A stretch of DNA of 64,000 nucleotides. Source: Alligator mississippiensis (Eukaryota > Chordata > Crocodylia > Alligatoridae). Of the stretch, positions 1-18,329 are shown in pieces. Under the pieces are notes generated by a model. That model was given only the letters and a program-made list of their open reading frames with translations, had not been told where the DNA came from and did not search any database. The position numbers and the translations under genes are program-made. Positions within the stretch are counted from its first letter, which is position 1, and the number at the start of each line of letters is the position of its first letter. The DNA lies in assembly GCF_030867095.1 (NCBI RefSeq), contig NC_081831.1, positions 22,420,001 through 22,484,000 of the forward strand. The letters are read 5' to 3'.

Positions 1-958
1 GGGTTTGGGGCAGGGGCCTTCTGGGGGAGGCTATGGAAGGGGCAGTGGCACCCCGTACTGGAGATGGCGGTTGTGGCTGGTTCAGGGACCAGTGGGGCTG
101 GGGCACAGCTTGTCTGGATGTGCCATGGGACACATGGATTCTCAACCCAGCTGAAGGGTCCTGATGCCCAGGCCATGGTGGGGGAGTAGGGGGCTGGGAG
201 CCCAGATGCCTGAGTTCTCTCCAGCTATAAGAGGGGAGTGGAATCTAGGATGGGGTTAGAGTAGGGAGGGTGGCTTCGAACCAGGTAGGGGAGGAGGCTG
301 GGAGCTCGGATGCCTGGGTTCTCTTCAGTTCTGGGAGGGCAGGAGGGCTGGGGGATCAGAGCAAGGGGGTGGAGGGAGGGCCTGGGAGCCAGGACACCTG
401 GGTTCTTCCGCCAGGCCCACCCCTCCCTATATCTGGGGGGGATGCCATGTCCCAGCCTTGCTGTCTCCTGGGAGGGCAGTCCCTTTCTCCCCCATTCCTG
501 AGGATCCCCCCACCCCCAAGTGCACAGGCCCCACCCCTGCCAGTGCGGCCCCTCCCCCCTGACATCACAGCCGGTGCTGCAGTGAGCCAGGCCTGGCCAG
601 GATGTGGCTGCCGGGGCACCCGTCGCCCCAGTGACCACTGCCCCGGCGACGGGGGCGGAGCTGCCGCATCCCCATCCCGCTGGTCCAGCCCCCCCCCCCC
701 AGTGCCCCAGTGCATTGTGGGCATCTCCCCGCTCCTCTATCAACGCGGCATCCCCCCCGGCGCAGGCCACGGCCCCCCCCGGCCCCCAGCCTGCCCCCTG
801 CCACCATGTGACGGGTCACTGGGGCCTGCGCTGTGGGGGGGAGGCCTTGCCCCCCCCCCCCACCAAATCCCACCATGCTGGGGGCCGGCTGGGGGCAGTG
901 AGTGGGGGGCTAGGGAGACACGTCAGGGGGGCCGGGGGGGCCCCCAGACCCGCGGAAG
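1..958 (+). promoter_or_regulatory. PDE4A: PDE4A intron with the internal PDE4A1 promoter and 5' UTR
   Basis: No UCR1 or other PDE4A coding exon is visible here, so the window opens inside the gene. The stretch ends at the ATG of the short PDE4A1 isoform, so roughly its last 400 bases should hold that isoform's promoter and 5' UTR. A TGACATCA sequence (CRE-like) lies near 558 and the run 600-800 is CpG-rich. Bases 187-415 carry three tandem MIR-head-like units (listed separately). The promoter role is inferred from the known intronic PDE4A1 promoter of mammals; the exact start site cannot be read. Confidence 0.55.
187..415 (+). repeat. Tandem MIR/tRNA-head-like units (three)
   Basis: Three successive units of about 75-80 bases, each with GGGAGCC..GGA then CCTGGGTTCT (B-box-like) and a CTGGGAGGGGAGT spacer, joined by a GGTTAGAG (A-box-like) string. 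This resembles the tRNA-derived head of MIR SINEs (GGTTAAGAGC ... GCCTGGGTTCGAATCC). The same unit recurs in at least twelve clusters in this window. Confidence 0.6.
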
Positions 959-8495
<7,537 letters not shown>

Positions 8496-10580
8496 CTCAG
8501 GGTTTGGCCCACCCCAGCCCATGGGGCAGAGACTGAGGCCACAACGCTGCTCTCCTCTGTCTGGATCTTTCTTTTTATGGGTTTTTTTTGTGTTCTGGCT
8601 CCGGTTCCGGGCTCTAGCCTCTGGCTCGGGTTCCTGCTCTGGTTCTAGCTCTGGTTCTGGCTCCAGTTCCACATTCTGGTTCTAGCTCCGACTCTAGCAC
8701 GTGGTTCTAGCTCCGGTTCCATTTGCAGCTCTGGTTCTTGTTTTTGGTTCTAGGTCCAGTTCTGGTTCCCAGTTCCAGTTCCGGGGTTTTTTATCGTCTC
8801 TTTTTCTTTTTCGTTTTTTTTTAAAAAATTTTGGAAAAAGGAAAAAAAAACAGGAAAAAAAACCAAAATGGAGAACACGACAAAAAGGGAACACGCACAC
8901 GCACGCACATGCGTGAGCCTGCGCCCACGCACTCACACACGCCAACTGTAGAGGTGGGACCCCCCTGCCCCCTGGCACTTTGGACACTTCTTGTTTCAGT
9001 TGTTAGTAAGGTTTGTTCCTGCTCCTGCGTTGGGGGGGGGGGGGGGGATTGGGAGGATCCCTGAGCAGCTTCCCCCCAACAACCACACCCCCAAGCCATG
9101 TCCAGCCCCAGAGATGCTGATTTTTAAACTGAGTGTGGATTGATGCTGGGGTGTGGGGAGCAGCCACTTAGACCTCTCTCACCCTCTCCCCCACCCCAGC
9201 AGTCCCCTCAGACCCAGTGCAGTGCCTTGGGCTGCCCCCCACCCCCTTAACACCTCTCTTTTTCTCCCTTAACTTATGGGGAGGGGGTCCCTGGGGGAGG
9301 GTTTAATCTTTTCCTTCCCTTTGCAGTGGTGAAGCGTCTGAGAATTGATCTTGGAGTGGGAACACCCCCCCATGTGGGGCAGGGTCTGTTCTCAAGGGTG
9401 ACACCCCCTGTCCCCCATGCCACAACGTGGCCCCTCTCCTCCCCCCCTCCCCGCCAAGTCTTCCTGTCTCCATCTTTTTGCACAAACCTGGCAATACGGC
9501 CACAGGGGACGAGTGAGAACAGCAGGAACCCCCTGACCCCACCCCCCCACGGCCCCCTGCAGCTCTCCAGTTTGCCCTGACTTTTGCCTCATGATCAAGC
9601 CAAGATCCCATCCCTGCCCCCAGCAGCCCCCAGCCCCTGCCCCACAGAATGCCCCTGCCCAGTGCCTCCCTCCCCTCAAGAGGAGCTCCAGGCCTTGTCC
9701 CCCACATCCCTCTCCGCTGCTCCAGCCTGGCTTAACCAGGGGACTTGGGGAACACATTCCTGCCAAGTCAGTGCAGCTGGATGCCCCCATGGAGCAGGCA
9801 GGGGGAGTGGGTGCCCAGTGCCCCTGAGGTCTAGCTGGAGATGTTTGGAGGGGGGATGGTGAGGCCACAGCTGGGCCCCCTCCTTGGGGCAAAAGGTCAG
9901 TGCAACCCCAACAGGGCACCCAGGCCCTGACCTCCCCCCCAAGCTCTTGAAGCCATGTCCCTCCTTTGCATGGAGAGGCAGCCCTTGCCCTATTCTGTCT
10001 GGGCCAGACCCCCCCCCCCCCCAGTGCATCCCCACTAATTAGGAGTGAAGCAATAATAAGCCCCCCTACCCCACCCTGCTTCATCCAGCTTGTCACCAAA
10101 GCATCTCCATGCCAAGCCCCTGTTCCCCCAGCCCTCCCCTCCAGGGCTGCAAGGGGGGAGTGGGCTGGGGGCTGCTACCCCCATAACACAGTACTGTAGC
10201 AATCAATGTGTCTGCTCCAGCCTCCCTGGAGGGGGGGCTGGGGGGGTCCCCATCCCCCCTCCCACCCTTCCCACCGTAGAGCTTTTATTTTTGTATGCGG
10301 GTCGGTCCGTGTGGGGCCGGGGTCGCCCTGTACATACTGTGAATAGCCACTGTAAATGACCCCCCTGGGAGAAGGGAATGCCCCCCTCATGGGGGGGCAG
10401 GGCTGGGGGAGCGGTGCTACCTGCACCCCCTGCCTGCCCCCCACACCTCTTGTACAGACCCCCCCACCATGTACCATACACCCCCCCCTCCTGGGCACCG
10501 TCCGTCCTCGGTCACAAGGTCCTTGCAATGTTCGCCCCTCTCCAGCCAGTCACAATAAAAGCCAGGAGGAAGGGACTCGC
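8496..10580 (+). other. PDE4A: PDE4A 3' UTR with polyadenylation signal
   Basis: The long 3' UTR follows the TGA at 8493-8495. AATAAA at 10554-10559 is the only good signal on this strand before the next gene. Inside are a hexamer-based GGTTCTAGCTCC tract (8590-8790), a T-run/A-run block (8785-8865), a poly-G run near 9035, and ordinary C-rich sequence with no ORF that looks real. Confidence 0.75.
8590..8790 (+). repeat. Hexamer-derived tract (GGTTCTAGCTCC)n
   Basis: About 200 bases of interlocking six-base words (CTGGTT, CTAGCT, CCGGTT, CCAGTT) in the PDE4A 3' UTR, with no other motif between them. Confidence 0.8.
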
Positions 10581-10679
10581 CTCTGATTGCTGGGGGGTGC
10601 AGGGCAGGGGGCAGGTTGGGCAGGGCAACAGGGGCCAGCTGGGTGGGCAGGCAGGGCGGGGGCTCTAGGTGTGCAGGGT

Positions 10680-10945
10680 GGCGCAGGTAGTGCAGAGTGG
10701 GGGCAGGGACTGTACCACCTGGGTTTGCAAGGGGGTGGGCAGCACAGTGTACCACCTGGACAGGGTGGGGGTACAGACATGTGCCACTTGAGCAGGGAGA
10801 GGCACAGGTGGTGACCATCCAGGTGTGCAGGGCAGGTAGGGGGACCATGGCTATGTACCACCTAGGGATGCAGGCCAGGTAGGGAATGTGGAGAGGAGGG
10901 AGGGGGACACAGATATCACCTGTGTGTGCAGGGTACAGATACACA
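10680..10945 (+). repeat. Degenerate minisatellite between PDE4A and SPC24
   Basis: About five units of 40-60 bases with the core GTACCACCTGGGTGTGCAGG and GGGCAGGTAGGGGG. The rest of 10581-11160 shows nothing else that I recognise. Confidence 0.65.
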
Positions 10946-11182
10946 ACAGCCCAGCTACACGGTGGGGGGAGGGGGTCCCCTTAACTGTGCCCCTTCTGCC
11001 CACTGCCCCAGCCTGGAGCTAAGGATGAGCCCTCTGCCAGCCCAGACCCAGCTCTGCAGCCAGAGAAGACACCAGTAAAACACCCTCTCAAAGGAAGAGC
11101 TACTACCCCTGCCAGCCTTCCCTAAAGTGATCGGTACCTGCCCATAGGCCCGGCCAGCCAACTCTATACAAGCTCCACGGCC

Positions 11183-11402
11183 CCCTATAGGTCCAGTTGC
11201 CCTTTAGGTAGGGTGCAGGGGGCACCTATAGCACGGGCTCCCCTATGCATGGTGCAAGAGGCTCCTATAGGCCCGAGTTCCCCTATGCACAATGCAGGGG
11301 GTATCTATAAGCCTGGGCCCCGCTATGCACGGTTCAGGGGCACCTATAGGCGTGGGGTCCCCTATGCACGGTGCAGAGGGTGTCTATAGGCCCGGGCTCC
11401 CT
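11183..11402 (+). repeat. 40-bp minisatellite (CCTATAGGCCCGGGCTCCCC)
   Basis: CTATAG/CTATAA recurs at 11185, 11225, 11264, 11304, 11344 and 11384, a regular spacing of about 40 bases, each followed by CCCCTATGCACGGTGCAGGG. About five and a half units lie just upstream of the SPC24 promoter. Confidence 0.85.
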
Positions 11403-11559
11403 GCAGGGTGCCGCGTGTTCTGCTGCCATCTGGTGGCAGTCGGCTGTGATAACACCCCTGTCAGAGGAAAGCAGTTAGCGCATGCGTTTCAGCTCGCTGA
11501 CAGCGGAAAACGCACAGGCGCAGTCGGACGCGGCACAAGCAGGGACGCACAGTGAATGT

Positions 11560-11837
11560 GCAGGGGCCGCCGGCCGCTGGCCGCTAGTGGCGTTCGAAGG
11601 CGCCAGTGCTGCTCATTGGGCGGCGCGGAACGCAGGCGGCCAGTGGCGTGGGTGGGAGGGGAGGGGCTGCGCTCCCATTGGGTGGCGCGGGCTGCTGGCA
11701 GCCAATGACATGGCGCAGGGGGCAGGACGAGGGTCAAGGCTCCCCCTCTGAGGTGCGGCGGTGGGAGCATATAGGGTCGGGGTGTAGCGGTGGGTGCAGG
11801 TCACCGGGATCGGGATCCTCATCCTCCATCCCGACCA
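11560..11837 (+). promoter_or_regulatory. SPC24: Probable SPC24 promoter and first non-coding exon
   Basis: CpG-rich, with three CCAAT boxes (inverted ATTGG at 11615 and 11687, direct CCAAT at 11702) and a TTCGAA word at 11593 that fits a CHR element, though its place upstream of the CCAAT boxes is unusual. A possible exon ends at 11837 with CCAG|GTATCT. Spaced NF-Y sites suit a cell-cycle gene. The 11838-12856 stretch is then intron 1, in which I see nothing else. Confidence 0.45.
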
Positions 11838-12888
11838 GGTATCTCTCCTCTTCTGTGCGGGAACCCCGCGTTTCTGGGACCCCCCCCCCCCCCGGAATCC
11901 CCACTTCCGGTACCCTTGGCGGGTATCCCCACTTCCGGTTTCCCTCCCCCAGCCGGGCCCGGAAGCTCCATTTCCGGTCCCCTCCTCTTCACCCCCAAGG
12001 TCCCTGCCTGCCGCCCCCAAGCCCCGTGGGTCAGACTCCTCCCCCGGGCCCCCTCTTTCCTTGGATCTGGAGGTGCCCAGATTAGGGTTTTGCAGGCAGG
12101 ACAGGGGGCCTGGTTTCAAGCCTTGTCCTGGGGTGTCAGCTCTCCCATTCTTCATCTTGGATCAGAGGGGCCCTAGACAACCCTACTCAGCAGAGCCAGC
12201 TAAGCTGTGTCCCCTGCTAGCCCCGAGCCTGGGGAGGGTAAATGAGAGGCTAGCACCAGGGGGACTGCTCCCCTGCTCTTCAGCATGCACTCTAACAGCC
12301 CTGCCAATGTTTTATTGCAGACCCAGCAGGGCCACAGCCCCTGGACACCTTGCTCTGCACAGGTGACATCCCTGCCAGAGCATAGGGAGCGCTGGGACAT
12401 AGCTTGCAGGTGGGTGAAATGGGCTGGGGGAGTTAATCTCCTTCCTGGATGAACTCAGCTGAGGCTCTGGGTAGAGATGTGGGTGGGTTGGATGTGGGAC
12501 CTGAGCTGGGGGAGGTGTCTGTCAGCTAGTAACCCAGCCACCCCATTTGCTGGGAGCCCAGGGGGCTGGGCTGGGGGGTCAGGGTTTGTGCTCAGACCCA
12601 CTGCAGCTGCTTCCATGGGCTCCCAGGGCTACACATTGGCTTTTCCAGCACATTCCTTCTTGAACCAATCTGCAGACCAACTGCACCAGGCTGGGAGCAG
12701 CCAGGATAGGACCCAGGGTGCACTCAGCTTCAAACCCCTGTATCCCCCAAGTGCTTTGAACTAATTCCTGGGGCTCATCCAAGCTGCTGGTGTGAGGCAT
12801 GGGCAGGGTGGGAACTATAGCAGAAGCTGTACCCACCCCCCCCCCGCCTCCCACAGGGCTGGAGCCACAGGAGGAGGCAGGGGCAGCT

Positions 12889-14284
12889 ATGCTCAGTGAA
12901 GGGATGCAGGAAATGGAGGTCATCAGCACGATGCTGCTGAAAGTAATGGCATCTGGGCGTGTGGAGGCCCAACTGCACCACAGCCTTGAGCAACAGGAGC
13001 GGGTGCTGGATGAACTCCTGGACACGCAGGCCACTGCTGCCCAGCTTGTGAGAGGTACACCCCCCACCCCCCACCCCATGCCCTTGAAGAGTGACCCTGG
13101 GCCCTTTCAGGCCACTGGACCAGCCATATCAAGGATACTTAGCCTCTGCTGGGAGCCCTGAGGTCTTCTGCGCGTGCATGCATGTGTTGGGGGCATAGTG
13201 GTTTGAACAGGCAGGTAGGGCAGGGCAGCCTGGACACGTGGGTTTTCTCTTGGCCATGGGACTAGCCATGCCAAGGATGCCCAGCCCCTGCTAGGAGCCC
13301 AGATGCCTGGGTTCTCTCCCAGCTGTAAAAGAGGGGATGGCGGAGTGGGGACTAGTGGCTAGAGCAGGATGGAGGTGCTAGACATCTGGATTTTGTCCCT
13401 GAAGACCTCATGGGCACGGAGGAGAAAGTAGCCCATCAGCTTCTGGCCAAAGAAGAGGAGTTGCAGCACTGCCTCCAGCGGGTCCAGGCTCTGGAAGCCG
13501 ATGCACAGGCAGCCACTGAGGAGGGCACAAGGCTGCAAGCCAGCATGGCATATCCTTCCCTGGTGGGGTGCAGGTGGGGCCCTATGGGTTGTGGGGAAGG
13601 GCCCAGCCACAGAGGAGGCTCCTTCACTGCCTGGCACAGCACTGTGCATGGAGCTGGAGCAGCTGCGGGAGGAGATGCAGCGCCTGGACCAGGATGTGCA
13701 GGAGGATGCCAGTGCTGTCCCACCAGCTACGTGAGTCAGGGGCGGGGATGGGTGGTGAACAGGCAGGGGTGGCACCAGGCCCCCTCACCTGCCTGCAGGA
13801 ACACTGGGGCTGGGCCCCCAGGCAGCACTCTCCTTGAGGCCTGGCTCAGCCCCTGTAGCTACAGGCAAGCCACTCCTGCTGCCACCCCTACCCCACCCCG
13901 TGCGTGCAAGCTGACACTCCCCATCCCAGGTACACAGCCCAGCTGTACTATAAGATCAGCCGCATCGACTGGGACTATGAGTGTGGCCCTGTGCAGGTTA
14001 AGGGCAGTATCCTTTCCTGTTGGGAGGTGGGGGGTTCACCACTTCCCCTTTCCCCCCAGCTGCTGCACCCTGAGTTTCCTTAACCCCACCCCCCTCCAGT
14101 TCATTACGGTCCAGCCATCGCACAGCCTATCAGTATTGACAGCAGCCAGCACTCGCGCAGCTTCGTCGCTGACTACCTGTGGAGCCTGGTGGACACAGCC
14201 TGGGCTGGGACGGGTGTGGGGAGGGCTGGGGGTCACAGTGCCCCCCAAGGGTTACCCCTTGCCAGTGCAAGTGGCTCAGGCTAA
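12889..14284 (+). CDS. SPC24: Kinetochore protein Spc24, NDC80 complex subunit
   Basis: Structural subunit of the NDC80 complex; pairs with Spc25 to anchor the complex to the inner kinetochore. Exons: 12889-13054, 13405-13562, about 13654-13730, 13930-14006, 14100-14284, about 220 residues. The N-terminal half is coiled coil ([19 protein letters not shown], then [20 protein letters not shown]). The C-terminal RWD-type domain carries [20 protein letters not shown] and [15 protein letters not shown], near-identical in pattern to human. The start was chosen at [11 protein letters not shown], which aligns with human MAAFRDIEEV; the exon opens upstream at 12857. The third exon's acceptor is uncertain because several in-frame AGs exist in a 91-base intron. 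Human Spc24 ends at DTEW; here the frame runs about 25 residues on to TAA. Confidence 0.87.
13205..13400 (+). repeat. Tandem MIR-head-like units in SPC24 intron
   Basis: Three units (GGACACGTGGGTTTTCTC, GATGCCTGGGTTCTCTCC, GACATCTGGATTTTGTCC) run up to the acceptor of SPC24 exon 2. The last unit supplies the pyrimidine stretch before the AG at 13403-13404. Confidence 0.55.
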
Positions 14285-14668
14285 TTGCAAAGGGGTTTAT
14301 TGGTGTCATGGTGAAAATCAGATCATTAAACAGCCAGGTCCAGTCCCACAGCCTCATGCCTCTTGGGAGCTGGGGTGGCATCCTGGGGCCTTCCAGGCCC
14401 TGAGAAAGGAAAGAGGCCATGTTCCCCAGCCTCCCCTAGTATCCTGGTTTGTGCCTGGGGGTGCTCAGTCTGGTCCATGTCAGTCAGCACCTGTCTCTGT
14501 AGTCCTGCCCCGGGGCCAAGGGGGCTACATACAGCACTACCAGCAGGCAAAGGGTCCAGAGAGCGACGCCGCCACGGGGGAGGGCACCCAGAGGCTCCAG
14601 GGGCACTGGGAGCTGTGCATTGACAGTCCCAGCCCCTCCCCGGCCCAACCGCGGTGGCGTCGCCAGTG
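14285..14668. terminator. Convergent, overlapping poly(A) sites of SPC24 and KEAP1
   Basis: ATTAAA at 14325-14330 on the plus strand suits SPC24. AATAAA on the minus strand (TTTATT at 14296-14301) suits KEAP1, whose stop is at 14669-14671. If both are used, the two transcripts overlap by a few tens of bases at their 3' ends. Confidence 0.65.
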
Positions 14669-17600
14669 CTAGCAGTGGCAGCCGGGCTGATCACGGCAGG
14701 GCTCCATGGTGACAGCCACCCCCACGCCACTGCGACCCGACGTCATGCATGTCACCTCGGTCCAGGTGTCAGTGGCTGGGTCATAGCACTCCACGTTGTC
14801 CAGGAACGTGTGGCCATCGTAGCCACCTGCCAGGCAGAGATAGGAGGCATGGTCAGCACCAGGCCTGGGTCACACCCCACAACCCTGCACAGGAACCTCT
14901 GGGGTCACAGATGAGTCAGACTGGCAGGGTGCTTGGGGTGGGGTTACCTTCAGCTGCAGAGACAAAGCCCCTCCTGGCCTGTGGGTCCAGTCCCCCTGAC
15001 CCCAGCGACAGCCAGGCCCAAGAGCCGCAAATTTCACGCCTAGGACCCAAGCCCAGGGATGGCAGCATGGTACTGGGAGAGACCAGTGTCTATGGCTGCC
15101 TGGACCACCCTCCCCACCAGCCCAGGCACAGAGTCCCCCACACAAGCAGCTCTTGGGGAGGGGTGGGGAGCAGGGCAGGGAGGGGCTCACCCAGCACGTA
15201 GATCTTGCCCTGGTACGTGGTGACGCCAAGGGCGCTGCGCCGGTGCCGCATGGGAGCCACAAAGGTCCAGGCATCAGCCTCCACATCGTAACGCTCCGTG
15301 CTGTTGAGCTGGTCTGTGCCATCATAGCCCCCCATGGCGTAGAGGCAGTTGTTCAGGGCACAGATGCCTGGGGGAGTATGGGGTGGGGGGAGTCAGGGCT
15401 CTGCACGCTGCCCCCACCTTCCCCTGCCCCCCTCCCCCCCCCCCCCATCAGCTCCCTGTCCCTGCTCACCAGCGCCGCTGCGGATGGTATTCATGGAGGC
15501 GATAGGATGCCACTCGTTACGCTCAGGGTTGTAACACTCAGCCGAGCAGAGCCGGGCACTGCCATCAAAGCCACCCACAGCATAGAGCAGTCGGTTGAGC
15601 ACGGCCACACCCACCCCGATTCGCCTTGTCTGCATGGGTGCCGCACGCTCCCATGCATCACACTCCGGGTCATACCTGCAGTACAGGGAGACAGGGTCAG
15701 GGCCTGGGAGATGGGGGTGGCAATGAAGCCAGGCTGAGCTGATGCCTTCCTGGGACTGGGGTCTTTGGAGCCAGCTCCCCTCAAACTCTGCCCTTGCTCC
15801 CTTCCTATTACCCATACACACAGACTCTACTTCCCCCTTGAGTACCCAGATGCCTTGCTCCCTCACTCCCACCAGGACCCCTGGTTTCCCCCCACTCCAG
15901 CAGCTGGACACCTGGCTCCCCTCCACCTCTGTCCCTGCTTCCCTAGGCCAGGACAGCTTGCTCCTTGCCTTCTCTCTCCTGCACCTGGATGCTTGGCTCC
16001 CCTTGCCCGTCCCTCCTTCTCTATGCCAGGTCCCTAGCTCCCATCCCCAGGACCCACTGGCAGCTCTCAAGTTGGGCCAGGACCAGGACCGCCCTGACCT
16101 CTCAACGCTGTCATGGTGGACACAGCCGTGGGAGCCGCCGACAGCGTAGATGAGGCCGTCAATAACGCCGACACCGATGCGGTTGCGGGGAACACTCATG
16201 GGGGCACAGGGCGACCACTGGTTAGTCATGGGGTTGTAACAGTCAAGAGCACCTGAGTCTGTGTTGCCATCAGGGGAGTTGTTGCGCCCGCCCACGGCGT
16301 ACAGCAGCCCCCCCACAGCACAGCTGGCCAGCCCACTGCGGGGCACCTCCAAGTCAGCCAGCCGCAGCCAGGCACCATCGTGGGGGTTGTAGGCCTCCAG
16401 GAATCCAAGGGACTGGCGGTAATAGCCACCAACTGCGTAGATGAGCTGGCCCACCTTGGGCGTCCGGCTGGGCAGGCGCTGTGTGGGCTTGTGCAGCGTC
16501 AGGTCCTGGAAGATCTGGGCCAGGTAGTCTTGGCAGCGTGTGTCACCCTGCAGCACCTCGCACTCGCGAAGCTGTAGCTGCAGGAAGCCAGGACTGAGCG
16601 CGTGGCAGCGTACAGCACGCAGCAGTGCCTGCACATAGGGGCGCCGACTGGCGCAGTCGTAACGCACCCAGTCAATGCAGGCATGGAAGACCTCAGACTC
16701 ACAGCGCACGTTCAGCTCATCCCGGCTGATCAGCGTCACCAGCTGACAGTGTGATAGGTTGAAGAACTCCTCCTGCTTTGCCACCTGTTGACAGTGGGGG
16801 CATGATGAGGACACTGGGGACACCAGCCCTGTGCATGCCCCGCCCCCAGTTCTGGAGGTATGTGGTATACAGAGGCCCAGGTCCAGCCCCCACTGCCCTG
16901 AGAAGGGGGGCACTGAGAGGACCTGAGATACCCATAGGGGCAGTGGGAAGTCAGGGCATCTTCTCTCCTGCTGTCTTGATACTTCTGTCTCTGCAGATAC
17001 TCTGAGTGCTCCCGTCCCCCAGCTGTGGCCCACCTGTGCCCACGTTCCCCCATCCTGACTCCAGGCTACTCCAGCCTTACTTTCTATATGAACCTGGTTG
17101 CCCCTTGTCATGGCACATCACTAGCCCCCCGCTATTACCTCCATCATTCCCCCATTACCGACTCCCAGGAACCCAAGAGGCAGCCCCTTGCTCGGCCCTG
17201 CCTGGGTCAGCCACCAGGGGGTGCGACACTGACCAGAGCAGGCTGCATTCCACCCCAAACCAAGGAGGGAGTCTGGCCAGAGCCAGCCCCTCACCCTGGA
17301 TCCTCCCAGACATGGAGTGGAGTCTGTTTCTATTGTGTTAGGGCTGTCGACTCTCGGCAACCCCGCCATGACCCTCCCCTCCCCTCCCAAGAGATGTACT
17401 TACTGGGAGCCCCTTCCCTGCCTCCCACCCCTCCTCACCTGCCCAGAGTGCATGGAGTTGTACTCGCGGCAGCCCCCTCCTGCCCCCTGGAACCCTCTTG
17501 CCCTGCTCTTCAGCCCCCCCTGACCTCCGCGAAGTGCCTGTAGATGTACTCCCGCGCCCGCTGATGCAGCTCGCTGCAGTCAATCTGCTCGGCAAAGTTG

Positions 17601-18067
17601 GCGATGCCAATGGCATTGCTGGGGTCTAGCTGTTGGGCCAGGAAGTCAGCACAGGCACGGACCACGCTGTCAATCTGGTACATGACGGCACCATTCATGA
17701 CATGCAGCACACAGCGCTCACCCACAGCAATGGAGGCTGTGTAGGCGAACTCAATGAGACGCTCCATGACCCGTGGGTGGATGCCCTCAATGGGCACCAC
17801 CTCCATGCCCTGTTCCCGCAGCCCTGCTGTGAACATGGCACGGAAGACAGGGCTGGATGAGGCCAGCACCACTTTGTGGGCCTGGAAATCAGCAGGCGGC
17901 GCATCGCGGTAACGCACACGCAGTGTCACATCGCAGAGCTGCTGGCTCAGTCGTAGCTCATTCATGATGGCCAGTGCTTGGCATGGGTGCTCATCCAGTG
18001 TGTAGCTAAAGGAGCGTGGCCCTGCCGGTGATGGTGTCACCTCTGCCTGGCACTCAGGTGCATACAT
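14669..18067 (-). CDS. KEAP1: Kelch-like ECH-associated protein 1
   Basis: Substrate adaptor of the CUL3 ubiquitin ligase and electrophile sensor that degrades NRF2 in the cytoplasm. Five coding exons: 18067-17525, 16784-16099, 15675-15470, 15367-15191, 14826-14669; 589 residues. Order: BTB ([18 protein letters not shown] to about residue 155), BACK/IVR, six Kelch repeats with repeated GG and Y/W marks ([59 protein letters not shown]). The sensor cysteines equivalent to human C151 (GERCVLHVM), C273 ([10 protein letters not shown]), C288 (LRECEV) and C297 (DTRC) are kept. The start at [13 protein letters not shown] lacks the 31-residue human N-terminal extension; an upstream ATG in exon 1 opens only a short uORF. 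The C-terminus is CRDQPGCHC, against human CRKQIDQQNCTC. Confidence 0.96.
17431..17470 (-). repeat. Decayed copy of KEAP1 exon end plus splice donor
   Basis: On the minus strand GCGAGTACAACTCCATGCAC leads into TCTGGGCAG|GTGAGGAGGGG. It matches the end of the first coding exon and its donor (GGGAGTACATCTACAGGCAC, then TTCGCGGAG|GTCAGGGGGG), about 70 bases upstream in the same intron. By eye roughly three quarters of positions agree. Confidence 0.45.
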
Positions 18068-18146
18068 CTTGGCAGCTCCAGCGGAGGTTGGCTACACAGC
18101 TAAGGACAGTACTGTGGAGCTTGGGTGCTGGATGGTGCCGTCAAAC
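18068..18146 (-). other. KEAP1: KEAP1 5' UTR part of exon 2, holding the uORF stop
   Basis: The acceptor CTGCAG at 18152-18147 joins to the exon 1 donor at 19361. The spliced upstream frame that starts in exon 1 ends at TAG (18094-18092), 24 bases before the main ATG. Confidence 0.7.
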
Positions 18147-18329
18147 CTGCAGGGGAAGAGGCAGGGGGTTAGAAGGGGGACCTCAAAACTGCTCTCCCAC
18201 TGAAACCAGGGGAAGCCCAAATCTGCCACTGTTCCCCCACCCCAGGTCCTGGAGTGTGAGGGCTACAACACACTGCCCAAAGTGGGAATAGGGGACCCAG
18301 ATGTCTGGGAGGGGGGTAGGGCCCAGTAG

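Noticed and set aside
13410-14672. 420-codon plus-strand open frame
   Set aside because: It starts within SPC24 exon 2 but reads through introns in the wrong frame; the spliced SPC24 model explains the conserved parts.
15393-17111. 572-codon minus-strand frame as a single-exon gene
   Set aside because: It is two KEAP1 exons plus an open, 3n-length intron; both splice junctions are good and match the family exon structure.
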